The notes under the pieces were generated by a model. That model was not told where the DNA came from, made no database searches, and saw only the letters and a list, made by a program, of their open reading frames with translations. Both the position numbers and the translations under genes were made by a program. From positions 1,984,001 through 2,048,000 of the forward strand of contig NZ_CP022187.1 in assembly GCF_003111645.1 (NCBI RefSeq): a stretch of DNA of 64,000 nucleotides. The letters run 5' to 3'. Below, piece by piece: positions 50,659 to 58,674 of the stretch (position 1 is the first letter of the stretch; each line of letters starts with the position of its first letter). The DNA is from Parazoarcus communis. GTDB taxonomy: Bacteria > Pseudomonadota > Gammaproteobacteria > Burkholderiales > Rhodocyclaceae.

Positions 50659-52179
50659 TCAGAAGAAGCCGAGCTTCTTCGGGTCGTAGCTGACCAGCAG
50701 GTTCTTGGTCTGCTGATAGTGGTCGAGCATCATCTTGTGCGTCTCGCGACCGATACCGGACTCCTTGTATCCGCCGAAGGTGGCGTGTGCCGGATAGGCG
50801 TGATAGCAGTTCGTCCACACACGACCGGCCTTGATCGCGCGGCCCATGCGGTAGGCAGTGCTGCCGTCGCGCGACCACACGCCGGCACCCAGTCCGTAGA
50901 GGGTATCGTTGGCCAGTTCGAGCGCTTCTGCTTCGGTCTTGAAGGTGGTCACTGCCAGCACCGGTCCGAAAATCTCTTCCTGGAAGATGCGCATCTTGTT
51001 GTGGCCCTTGAACAGGGTCGGCTTGACGTAGTAGCCGTCACCCAGCTCGCCTTCCAGCTGCGCCCGGCCGCCGCCGATCAGGAGTTCGGCACCTTCCTGC
51101 CTGCCCACATCCATATAGCTCATGATCTTGCTCAGCTGCTCCTTCGAGGCCTGAGCACCCATCATCACGTCGGTATCGAGCGGGTTGCCCTGCTTGATGG
51201 CTGCGACGCGCTCAAGCACACGAGACATGAACCTGTCGTAGATCGACTCGTGGATCAGCGCACGCGACGGGCAGGTGCATACTTCGCCCTGGTTGAAGGC
51301 AAACAGCACCAGACCTTCGATCGCCTTGTCGAAGAACTCGTCGTCGGCATCGGCGATGTCGGCGAAGAAGATGTTGGGCGACTTGCCGCCCAGCTCAAGC
51401 GTTGCCGGAATCAGGTTGTTTGCAGCGGCCTGGGCGATCACGCGGCCGGTGGAGGTGGAGCCAGTGAAGGCAATCTTCGCAATCCGCTTGCTGTTTGCCA
51501 GCGGCATGCCGGCTTCGCGACCGAAACCGTTGACCACGTTGAGCACGCCCGGCGGCAGCAGGTCGGCGATCAGCTCGACCAGCACCAGGATACTGACGGG
51601 GGTCGATTCAGCCGGCTTGAGCACCACGCAGTTGCCGGCGCCGATTGCTGGCGCCAGCTTCCAGGCGGCCATCAGAATGGGGAAGTTCCACGGAATGATC
51701 TGACCCACGACGCCCAGCGGCTCGTGGAAGTGGTACGCCACGGTGTTCTCGTCGAGATCGCTCAGACTGCCTTCCTGCGAGCGCAGGCAGCCGGCGAAAT
51801 AGCGGAAGTGATCGACCGCCAGCGGGATATCCGCATTGAGCGTCTCGCGAATTGGCTTGCCGTTATCCACGGTCTCGGCATAGGCAAGGATCTCGAGGTT
51901 GGCTTCGAGCCGGTCCGCGATCTTCAGCAGGATGTTGGCCCGTTCGGCCGGCGGGGTGCGGCCCCAGGCGTCAGCAGCGGCATGCGCGGCATCGAGTGCG
52001 AGCTCGATGTCCTCCGCGGTGGACCGGGCGGCCTTGCAGAACACGGCGCCGGTAATCGGCGTGATGTTGTCGAAGTACTGCCCCTTGACCGGCGGAACCC
52101 ACTCGCCACCAACGTAGTTGTCGTACTTGTCCTTGAACTGAACCTTGGCACCAGGCCTGCCGGGCATTTCGTAGATCAC
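50659..52179 (-). CDS. NAD-dependent aldehyde dehydrogenase (ExaC/acetaldehyde type)
   Basis: 506 residues from GTG 52179, with GGAG seven bases before it. [36 protein letters not shown] is the standard opening of the 506-residue acetaldehyde dehydrogenases (ExaC/AldA). Catalytic glutamate is in LELGGKSPN and the nucleophilic cysteine in [17 protein letters not shown] binding is at [15 protein letters not shown]. It oxidises short or aromatic aldehydes to acids in the cytoplasm. The -24/-12 promoter and dyads upstream place it under the AcoR-type activator, complementing the tungsten AOR. Confidence 0.93.
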   Translation of the reverse strand: MIYEMPGRPGAKVQFKDKYDNYVGGEWVPPVKGQYFDNITPITGAVFCKAARSTAEDIELALDAAHAAADAWGRTPPAERANILLKIADRLEANLEILAYAETVDNGKPIRETLNADIPLAVDHFRYFAGCLRSQEGSLSDLDENTVAYHFHEPLGVVGQIIPWNFPILMAAWKLAPAIGAGNCVVLKPAESTPVSILVLVELIADLLPPGVLNVVNGFGREAGMPLANSKRIAKIAFTGSTSTGRVIAQAAANNLIPATLELGGKSPNIFFADIADADDEFFDKAIEGLVLFAFNQGEVCTCPSRALIHESIYDRFMSRVLERVAAIKQGNPLDTDVMMGAQASKEQLSKIMSYMDVGRQEGAELLIGGGRAQLEGELGDGYYVKPTLFKGHNKMRIFQEEIFGPVLAVTTFKTEAEALELANDTLYGLGAGVWSRDGSTAYRMGRAIKAGRVWTNCYHAYPAHATFGGYKESGIGRETHKMMLDHYQQTKNLLVSYDPKKLGFF

Positions 52180-52233
52180 TTTTTGTCTCCTTCCGGGTAA
52201 GCGAATAACGCGGTGTTGCGTTGCACCTCCTTT

Positions 52234-52249
52234 CGCAGGCCCCATGCCA
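52234..52249 (-). promoter_or_regulatory. Sigma-54 promoter of the aldehyde dehydrogenase operon
   Basis: On the minus strand TGGCAT-GGGGC-CTGCG: the GG and GC are ten bases apart and nine or more consensus positions match. The start site would be near 52223, about 45 bases before the GTG start codon. Confidence 0.7.
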
Positions 52250-52302
52250 GCCCTTGAGCCCTTGCATCCCGTTCGGAAAAATCTTCATAGTTTTCCTGCA
52301 CA

Positions 52303-52380
52303 TGTCTCGTTTCGAGGCGGCATGCACCGGTATCGGGCGACGCATGACTGTGACCCGCCGCGCTGTTCAATTTGGGTACA
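52303..52380. promoter_or_regulatory. Two activator-type dyads in the aldehyde dehydrogenase/regulator intergenic region
   Basis: TGTCTC-GTTTC-GAGGCG (52303-52319) and TGTTCA-ATTTG-GGTACA (52364-52380) both follow the 17-base TGT-N11-ACA frame, the first with one imperfect end. They lie about 55 and 115 bases upstream of the -24 element, within the usual range for enhancer-binding proteins. The whole 354-base gap (52180-52533) otherwise holds only the two 5' ends. Confidence 0.5.
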
Positions 52381-52533
52381 GCTGCTCCAATGCGATGCAG
52401 GGTTCCCTATGAATCAGGCTGCATATCGACGCACACAAGGCCTATGCAACAGAATTTGTGCAGCAGAAACAAGCACGCCGCACCCAGGAAGGTTAACGTT
52501 CACGGAAGGCACGTTTCCTGCATCAAAAATGTC

Positions 52534-54171
52534 ATGAACAAGGCAAGCTCATCCGTTGCGCTCCCTCCCGACCTGCGCGCCTCCTGGCTGCGCAGCCAGG
52601 CGCATGGGCTGCAGACCGACCAGCCACTTCCGCTCGACCCGCTGAATCGGGCAGATCTCGCAGACCGTCTTGAGTCCAACGCCCGCCTGGTGACGTTCTC
52701 GCAACCGGTCATCGAGAACCTGCTGCGGCAGATCGACAGCAGGGACGCAACCGTACTCCTGACCGACAATCAGGGGCTCATCCTCAGTGCAAACGGGGAC
52801 ACCGGCTTTCTGGACCGGGCCGCCCGCGTCGCGCTCGGCCCCGGCGCGGCCTGGAGCGAGGAAGCGATGGGCACCAATGCCATCGGCACGGCGCTCGCCA
52901 CTGGCGACATCATCGCGGTTCGCGGACATGAGCACTTTCTCGAGCGCAACCGCTTCCTGACCTGCGTCGCGATTCCCATCCTGGCGCCCACCGGCGGCAT
53001 CGCAGGCATCCTCGACATCTCGACCGATGCCAATGCCAACCTGTCGCATTCCAACGCGCTGTTGCGCACGACGGCCGAGATCATCGAGCACCGCCTCGTC
53101 GAGAGCATGGACGACGGCTTTCTTCGCGTGCGCTTCCACAACCGCCCTGAACTGCTCGGCAGCCCCCTCGAAGCCATTGCAGTGTTTGACGAGGGCGGGC
53201 GAGTGATGGCCTGCAACCGCAACGCCCGCAACCTGCTCAGGCTGCATCAGGAGTATCCCGACGCAAGCTGCGAAGACTGCTTCGCCATCACCTGGCAAAG
53301 GCTGCTCGACTGGGCAGCGCTCGATCAGAGCCTTCCCTTCCCGCTGCGCGCCCGCCAGGGCCAGACCCTGGCGGCCCGCGTCAGCCTTCATCGACGCCCG
53401 CTCGACTTCAGCCATGGCCGCACTCACGGCAAGACGGGGACACCCGGTGCAGGCAACCCGCCCGCAGCAAACGCAGACAGCGTCGTTGCCGTCACACGCA
53501 GCACACCATCAGGCGACCCCCGCGTCATCGCCGCCACGACACAGATCCGCCGTTGGGCCAGTGGCAAAGGCCCGTTGCTGATCGAAGGTGAAACCGGCAC
53601 CGGAAAGCATTACCTGGCAAGCACCCTCTGGCACGAGCACGCCCCCGGCACCGCGCTGATCCAGATGGATTGCCGCGCCCTCGCCTCCAGCACCGACATC
53701 GGCGCGGAGCTGGCAGTCGCAATGCGGCAGGCGCGCGGCGGTGCGCTCTATCTGAGCGACATCGACGCCCTGCCACTTTCATGGCAGGGCAGCCTGTTCG
53801 CAGATACGGCGCACCTCAGCCCGCGGCTTGTTGCCGCGACCCGTCGCAACCTCGATGTCCTGGTCGACGAGAACCGCCTCAACATGAGCGCCTTCGCTGC
53901 CAGCCACGGCACCGAAGTCCATCTGCCGCCGCTGCGCCGCCGCAGCGACTTCGACAGCCTGGTGCGCGGCTTCGTCCGCGGAGAATGTCCCGACCGTCCG
54001 ATGTACGTCTGCCCCGACGCCCTCGCCCTGCTGCGCAAACACCGCTGGCCCGGCAACCTGAGCGAACTTCACAACCGCCTGCGCCTGATCCTCGCGCTGA
54101 TGGGCGACGAAGCCGGGCAACTGTGCCCGGACGACATCCCCGAAGAGCTGCTGGAGCAGATCGGCGACTGA
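52534..54171 (+). CDS. Degenerate AcoR-like protein lacking GAFTGA and DNA-binding domain
   Basis: 545 residues from ATG 52534. The GAF region (about 65-195) has AAWSEEAMGTNAIGTAL, as in the full-length activator at 45851-47896, followed by a PAS-like segment. The AAA+ part keeps Walker A GETGTGKHYLA (about 344) and an R-rich sensor (VHLPPLRRRSDF). The sigma-54 contact loop is missing, Walker B reads ALYLSDIDA instead of xLFLDEIGx, and the protein ends at PEELLEQIGD with no Fis helix-turn-helix. No HTH-coding sequence follows in any frame. It cannot be a standard activator; it may sense ligand and modulate its paralog. Confidence 0.85.
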   Translation: MNKASSSVALPPDLRASWLRSQAHGLQTDQPLPLDPLNRADLADRLESNARLVTFSQPVIENLLRQIDSRDATVLLTDNQGLILSANGDTGFLDRAARVALGPGAAWSEEAMGTNAIGTALATGDIIAVRGHEHFLERNRFLTCVAIPILAPTGGIAGILDISTDANANLSHSNALLRTTAEIIEHRLVESMDDGFLRVRFHNRPELLGSPLEAIAVFDEGGRVMACNRNARNLLRLHQEYPDASCEDCFAITWQRLLDWAALDQSLPFPLRARQGQTLAARVSLHRRPLDFSHGRTHGKTGTPGAGNPPAANADSVVAVTRSTPSGDPRVIAATTQIRRWASGKGPLLIEGETGTGKHYLASTLWHEHAPGTALIQMDCRALASSTDIGAELAVAMRQARGGALYLSDIDALPLSWQGSLFADTAHLSPRLVAATRRNLDVLVDENRLNMSAFAASHGTEVHLPPLRRRSDFDSLVRGFVRGECPDRPMYVCPDALALLRKHRWPGNLSELHNRLRLILALMGDEAGQLCPDDIPEELLEQIGD

Positions 54172-54234
54172 AGGTCCGGCAGACGCAGGCCCGCCCTGCT
54201 CGTGATCTCAATGATTGAAACGGCGGCTGCTTCG

Positions 54235-54295
54235 CGCAGAGGCACAGAGGACAACTCGTGCAGTCGTGCTTCTCCGCGTCCTCCGCGCCTCCGCG
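54235..54295. repeat. Imperfect inverted repeat, REP-like
   Basis: Arms CGCAGAGGCACAGAGGAC (54235-54252) and GTCCTCCGCGCCTCCGCG (54278-54295) pair over 18 positions with three A/G exchanges that still allow wobble pairing in one RNA strand. Similar 'CGCAGAGG..' palindromes occur scattered in many bacterial genomes. It lies in the 186-base gap before the cupin gene. Confidence 0.45.
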
Positions 54296-54357
54296 TGCCA
54301 CTCCCCCCTTTGGTACAGTGACGTTCCTGTCAGAGAACCACATAGCGGATATTTTCG

Positions 54358-55038
54358 ATGCACATCAACGCGGACTTCTCCATGCGCGCCGTCGTACAAC
54401 ATCAGGACCTGCCCTGGGTCAGTTCTCCCGCTGGTGGCGTCGAGCGGCGGATGCTTGAGCGCGATGGCGACGAGGTGGCGCGCGCGACCTCGATCGTCCG
54501 CTACCTGCCGGGGGCAAGGTTCGAGCGCCACCTGCATGAACTGGGCGAGGAGATCTTCGTGCTCGAGGGCACATTCAGTGATGAATCCGGCGACTACGGT
54601 GCGGGCACCTATCTGCGCAATCCCCCGGGGTCGTCGCACGCGCCGCACTCGGCCACGGGCTGCGTGCTGTTCGTGAAACTGCGTCACATCAACCCGGCGG
54701 ATCAGGCCCATCTGGCGATCGATACCACGACCGCGACCTGGTATCCGGGGCTTGTGCCCGGCCTCTCAGTGCTACCGCTGAGCGAATTCGGTACCGAGCA
54801 CACGGCGCTGGTGCGATGGGCACCGGGGACCTGCTTCAACCCGCACCGTCACTACGGCGGTGAGGAAATCTTCGTCATTGACGGCGTGTTCGAGGATGAA
54901 TTCGGACGCTACCCTGCGGGCACCTGGATACGCAGTCCTCACCTGAGCCAGCACAAACCCTTCAGCCGCGAGGGCTGCACCATCCTGGTCAAGACCGGCC
55001 ATCTGCCCCTCCCCGCCGACATCGCGTCACGGAAATGA
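54358..55038 (+). CDS. Double-cupin (ChrR-like) protein
   Basis: 226 residues composed of two cupin repeats. First: GARFERHLHELGEEIFVLEGTFSDESGDYGAGTYLRNPPGSSHAPHS; second: GTCFNPHRHYGGEEIFVIDGVFEDEFGRYPAGTWIRSPHLSQHKP. Each keeps the H-x-H/H..E and later H ligands for a metal, as in the C-terminal cupin of ChrR anti-sigma factors. There is no zinc-binding anti-sigma N-terminus and no sigma factor nearby, so it is probably an enzyme or sensor of its own. ATG 54385 is an alternative start. Substrate unknown. Confidence 0.82.
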   Translation: MHINADFSMRAVVQHQDLPWVSSPAGGVERRMLERDGDEVARATSIVRYLPGARFERHLHELGEEIFVLEGTFSDESGDYGAGTYLRNPPGSSHAPHSATGCVLFVKLRHINPADQAHLAIDTTTATWYPGLVPGLSVLPLSEFGTEHTALVRWAPGTCFNPHRHYGGEEIFVIDGVFEDEFGRYPAGTWIRSPHLSQHKPFSREGCTILVKTGHLPLPADIASRK

Positions 55039-55201
55039 CATTTGCGGCTGCGGGGATGAGCACCTATGCTCCAGAGGCACGCCCAACGCGCAGTGCCGTG
55101 CTTCGCGCTCACGCCGGGCGCTGAAGCGGAAGACATTTTCATGCATGCCTTAAGCATGTGTTTGCGGCACCGTCGAATATCGACTGTGAAAGCTCACGAA
55201 C

Positions 55202-55594
55202 ATGGACAAGGATATGCCGGACCTGGACAGCGAAACCCATGCGCTTCACGAACCCGATGCGCACACGCGCAAATTTCAGGCAGTCGCAAGCTGGGTGGTC
55301 GTAGTGATCCTGATCGGCTTCGGCTCCTACGCCCTGATGAAGCTCGTGTCCGTGCATGAAACCCCGGGCACTTACTGGCGGGATCTGATCCGCGAGCAGT
55401 TTCCGGTGCTGGTGGGCTTGCCCATGGCCGGGCTGGGCGCGCTGTTTGTCACGCTCATTCTGCGGATTTCGACCGGGCCGCTGGAATTCGAGATGGCGGG
55501 GGTCAAGTTCAAGGGCGGCGCCGCACCGATCGTGTTCTGGATCATCTGCTTTCTGAGCATCGTGCTGTCCATCCGGATGCTGTGGCAGAGCTGA
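55202..55594 (+). CDS. Hypothetical inner-membrane protein
   Basis: 130 residues: an acidic N-terminus (MDKDMPDLDSETHALHEPDAHTR), then three hydrophobic helices at about 27-47, 68-90 and 108-127, separated by short loops (GPLEFEMAGVKFKGGAAP between the last two). No family recognised. It is convergent with the response regulator gene, 13 bases apart. Alternative start ATG 55214. Confidence 0.65.
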   Translation: MDKDMPDLDSETHALHEPDAHTRKFQAVASWVVVVILIGFGSYALMKLVSVHETPGTYWRDLIREQFPVLVGLPMAGLGALFVTLILRISTGPLEFEMAGVKFKGGAAPIVFWIICFLSIVLSIRMLWQS

Positions 55595-55607
55595 TTCGCG
55601 CGCAGAA

Positions 55608-56324
55608 CTACTTCCAGCTGACGGTCGATGCAAACAGGTAGCCCGCACCGTACACCGTCTTGATCACCTTGGCGCGCTGCGGGTTCTCCTCCAGCCGGCG
55701 GCGCAGGCGCGACACCCTCAGGTCGATGCTGCGATCGAGCGCGGACACATCGCGTCCGCTGAGCAGCTGCTCACGCGACAGAATCTGGTTGGGATGCTCG
55801 AGCATGGTGATCAGCAGCTGTGCTTCGGCCAGACCAAGGGTGTCTTCCCTGCCGTCGGCGCTGATCAGCCGGTGCGTGCCGAGCTCGAAGCGCCAGCCCG
55901 CAAACTGCGCGACCTTGGCCGCACCCAGTGCAGGATCGGGTTGCGCCGGCTCGTAGCGTCTCAGCACGCTGCGCACACGGGCAATGAGCTCACGCGGCTC
56001 GAAGGGCTTGAGCACGTAATCGTCCGCTCCCAGCTCCAGCCCCATCACCCGGTCCGAGGTATCGGTCCGGCCGGTGACGATGAGCAGGCCGAAGCGATGC
56101 CGCGTGCGCACCTGCTGCAAGACCTCCATGCCATCCATGTCCGGCAGTCCGAGATCGAGAATGCACAGCTTGGGTTGCTGCCCCCTCAGCCGGCGCAGGA
56201 AATCACTGCCGGTTCGAAACACCTCGCACTCATAACCAAAACGCTGCAGGGCGCCTTCAATCAGTCGTGCAACAGTTGCGTCATCTTCGACCACATGGAT
56301 GAGCACGCTATCCTTGACCTGCAT
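55608..56324 (-). CDS. OmpR-family response regulator
   Basis: 238 residues: receiver domain with E13/D14/D15, phospho-acceptor D57 (LCILDLGLPDMDG) and K in VLKPFEPRELIARVRSVLRR, then a winged-helix domain (LISADGREDTLGLAEAQLLITMLEHPNQILSREQLL ... VSRLRRRLEENPQRAKVIKTVYGAGYLF). It follows the hybrid kinase gene by 35 bases on the same strand and is its likely partner. No target is evident; the divergent acyl-CoA synthetase operon on the other side of the kinase is a candidate. Confidence 0.9.
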   Translation of the reverse strand: MQVKDSVLIHVVEDDATVARLIEGALQRFGYECEVFRTGSDFLRRLRGQQPKLCILDLGLPDMDGMEVLQQVRTRHRFGLLIVTGRTDTSDRVMGLELGADDYVLKPFEPRELIARVRSVLRRYEPAQPDPALGAAKVAQFAGWRFELGTHRLISADGREDTLGLAEAQLLITMLEHPNQILSREQLLSGRDVSALDRSIDLRVSRLRRRLEENPQRAKVIKTVYGAGYLFASTVSWK

Positions 56325-56359
56325 CCAGCCCCCGTATTTTCTTCTGTCGATGTACCCGT

Positions 56360-58417
56360 CTAGCGCCCCAAGGATGTGAGCGCTGCCGCAAGCTTATCGC
56401 GGCTGAAGGGTTTGTCCAGCATCGGGACGTCATCATCGCCTCTGCGCCCCGGCTCCGAACTCGCGTAACCGCTCATCAGCACCACCGGAAGATCGGGACG
56501 GAAGCGTCTCACGAAACGCGCCAGCGCGCGTCCGTCCATGCCGCCGGGCATGACCACGTCGGACAGCACGAGCGCGATTGACGCGACGTTTTCCACCATG
56601 TCGGCCGCCTCGTTGCCGCTTTCCGCCTCCAGCACGGTGCACCCGAGCGAAGCCAGCTGCTTTCGCACCACCTTGCGCACGTCATCATCGTCCTCGACAA
56701 GCAGCACGAGGCGGTCCTTGAGATCCATCCCGACCGCAGCAGGCGCATCCAGGTGCAAGGTCACGGCGGGGCGGGCTGCGCACGGCAGGATCAGCGCAAC
56801 CGTGGTACCGACCGCCTGGCGGCTGCGAATGCGCACGCCACCGCCGGACTGCTTGATGAAGCCGTACACCATGGCCATGCCCAGACCACTGCCCATGCCA
56901 AACTTCTTGGTGGTGAAGAAAGGCTCGAACACGCGGGCAACGGTCGCCCCGTCCATGCCCATGCCGTTGTCGCTCACGGCGATCTGCACATAGCTGCCGG
57001 GCGGCAGTTCGAGGTCGGCCGCCTCCGCGCGCCCCAGCGCTTCGAGCGAAGACTCGATGCACAGCGCGCCGCCATTCGGCATCGCATCGCGCGCATTCAG
57101 CGCCAGATTGAGCAGCGCACTCTCCAGCTGATGCGCGTCGACCATGGCGACCAGCTGATCGGTTTTCGACTGGGTGAGGATGGAGATATTGCCCGGCACA
57201 GAGCGCCGGATCAGGCGCGCCAAGCTGAGCACGAGCTCGTTGACCTCGACCGGCTCCGGCGCCATCGGCTGCTGGCGCGAGAAGGTGAGCAGGCGCTTGA
57301 TCAGCGTGGAGCCCCGCTCCGCGGCTTCCAGCGTCGGATCGACAAACTCTTCGATCACCGGATGCCCGGGCAGCGCCTCGCGCAGACCGGCGAGGTTGCC
57401 CATCACGACGGTCAGCATGTTGTTGAAGTCGTGCGCGAGGCCACCGGTGAGCTGGCCGATGGCTTCCATTTTCTGCGCCTGCGCAAGGGCGCTGAAGGTG
57501 CGCCGCTGTTCGGTGATATCGACCGCATGGACAAAACAGCCGATCACCTCGCCATCCGGCCCCACGTCAGGCACGAGCGTGCTGCGGGCGAAGCGCATCA
57601 TGCCGTCGGGCGCGATGAGCGAGTACTCGTAGGACACCTCCTCGCCTTCAAGCGCCCGCCCCACCGCGTCTTCCACGGCCTCGAACACCTGCAGCCCGAT
57701 CACTTCGCGGATGGGCTGGTTTGCCATGGTTTCGCTGGTCCACCCGAACCACTCCGCATAACTGCGGTTGGCGTAACGGTAGATCCACTGATTGTCGAAG
57801 TAGGCGATATGCGCCGGAATGGTGTCGGTGATCTGACGTAGCCTGGCCTCGCTGAAACGCAGCGCCGCGGTAATCCGGCGGTTGTCCTCGATGGCGGCGG
57901 TGAGCTCGGCATTGGAGCGGGTCAGCTCGGCGGTACGGCGCTCGATGGCGGCCTCCTGCTCGATCTGCTGACGTTCGATCTGGGCCTGCTTGGCATCGAG
58001 CTCGGTGATGTCCGAGTACAGCGCGATGAAGCCGTCGTGTGGCAGCGGAAAGCCACGGATCAGCAACAGCGTGCCATCCGGACGGCGACGCCGGGTTTCG
58101 TGGGGCTTGAACGCACGCGCGGCCTCCACCCGTTCGCTCACCTGCAGGTCGGGGTCGCCCGGCCCGTACTCGCCACGATTTGCGTTGTAGCGGATGAAAG
58201 CCTCGAACGGTAGCCCGGGCTCGGCCATCGTGTCGGGGAAGTCGAGCAGGCGCAGGAAGGTGCGATTGCACGCGACCAGACGCAGGTTGCGGTCGAAAAC
58301 CGTCACCCCCTGATCAAGCAGATCGAGCCCTGCAGCCGTCATCTCGCGATAACGGCGGTCACTGATTACCGGTTTGTTCGTGTCGCCAGCCGCAGCTGGC
58401 ACCTGCCCTGATGTCAT
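56360..58417 (-). CDS. Hybrid sensor histidine kinase with two PAS domains and a receiver
   Basis: 685 residues, no transmembrane helix, hence cytoplasmic. Order: PAS (about 25-140), coiled coil rich in Glu/Gln (141-185), PAS (about 188-300), HisKA with H329 in GGLAHDFNNML, ATPase domain (SDNGMGMD, GMGSGLGMAMVYGFIKQSGGG), and a C-terminal receiver (about 563-683; VLLVEDDDDVRKVV, LVLSDVVMPGGMDG, VLMSGYASS). The LAHDFNNML type of H-box with a C-terminal receiver is common in soluble energy- or metabolite-sensing kinases. It likely signals to the adjacent regulator. Confidence 0.9.
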   Translation of the reverse strand: MTSGQVPAAAGDTNKPVISDRRYREMTAAGLDLLDQGVTVFDRNLRLVACNRTFLRLLDFPDTMAEPGLPFEAFIRYNANRGEYGPGDPDLQVSERVEAARAFKPHETRRRRPDGTLLLIRGFPLPHDGFIALYSDITELDAKQAQIERQQIEQEAAIERRTAELTRSNAELTAAIEDNRRITAALRFSEARLRQITDTIPAHIAYFDNQWIYRYANRSYAEWFGWTSETMANQPIREVIGLQVFEAVEDAVGRALEGEEVSYEYSLIAPDGMMRFARSTLVPDVGPDGEVIGCFVHAVDITEQRRTFSALAQAQKMEAIGQLTGGLAHDFNNMLTVVMGNLAGLREALPGHPVIEEFVDPTLEAAERGSTLIKRLLTFSRQQPMAPEPVEVNELVLSLARLIRRSVPGNISILTQSKTDQLVAMVDAHQLESALLNLALNARDAMPNGGALCIESSLEALGRAEAADLELPPGSYVQIAVSDNGMGMDGATVARVFEPFFTTKKFGMGSGLGMAMVYGFIKQSGGGVRIRSRQAVGTTVALILPCAARPAVTLHLDAPAAVGMDLKDRLVLLVEDDDDVRKVVRKQLASLGCTVLEAESGNEAADMVENVASIALVLSDVVMPGGMDGRALARFVRRFRPDLPVVLMSGYASSEPGRRGDDDVPMLDKPFSRDKLAAALTSLGR

Positions 58418-58674
58418 GCCGATTCACTCATTCCTGCACTCCCGCATTCTCCGGGTACGGACTGATTCTAGTCGGCCCGCAAGCCACGGGGCAGCGCCGA
58501 CAAGATTCAGTACATTTCCTCGAAATTGGCGACAAGTTTGTTTGTCATTCTGCACCCGCAGCGCAGATCGACCACTGCCAGCCAGCTCGCCTGGCGGTTT
58601 CCGGGTTGCAGACGCGCGGTGACTGCCGGACCACCGGCAAGGGTTTTCATAAAAACGTCATGGAGGAGCAAGGG

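Noticed and set aside
54172-54357. A frameshifted Fis helix-turn-helix following the degenerate AcoR-like gene
   Set aside because: Reading the downstream bases in the three forward frames gives no HTH-like pattern; the loss appears complete rather than a recent frameshift.
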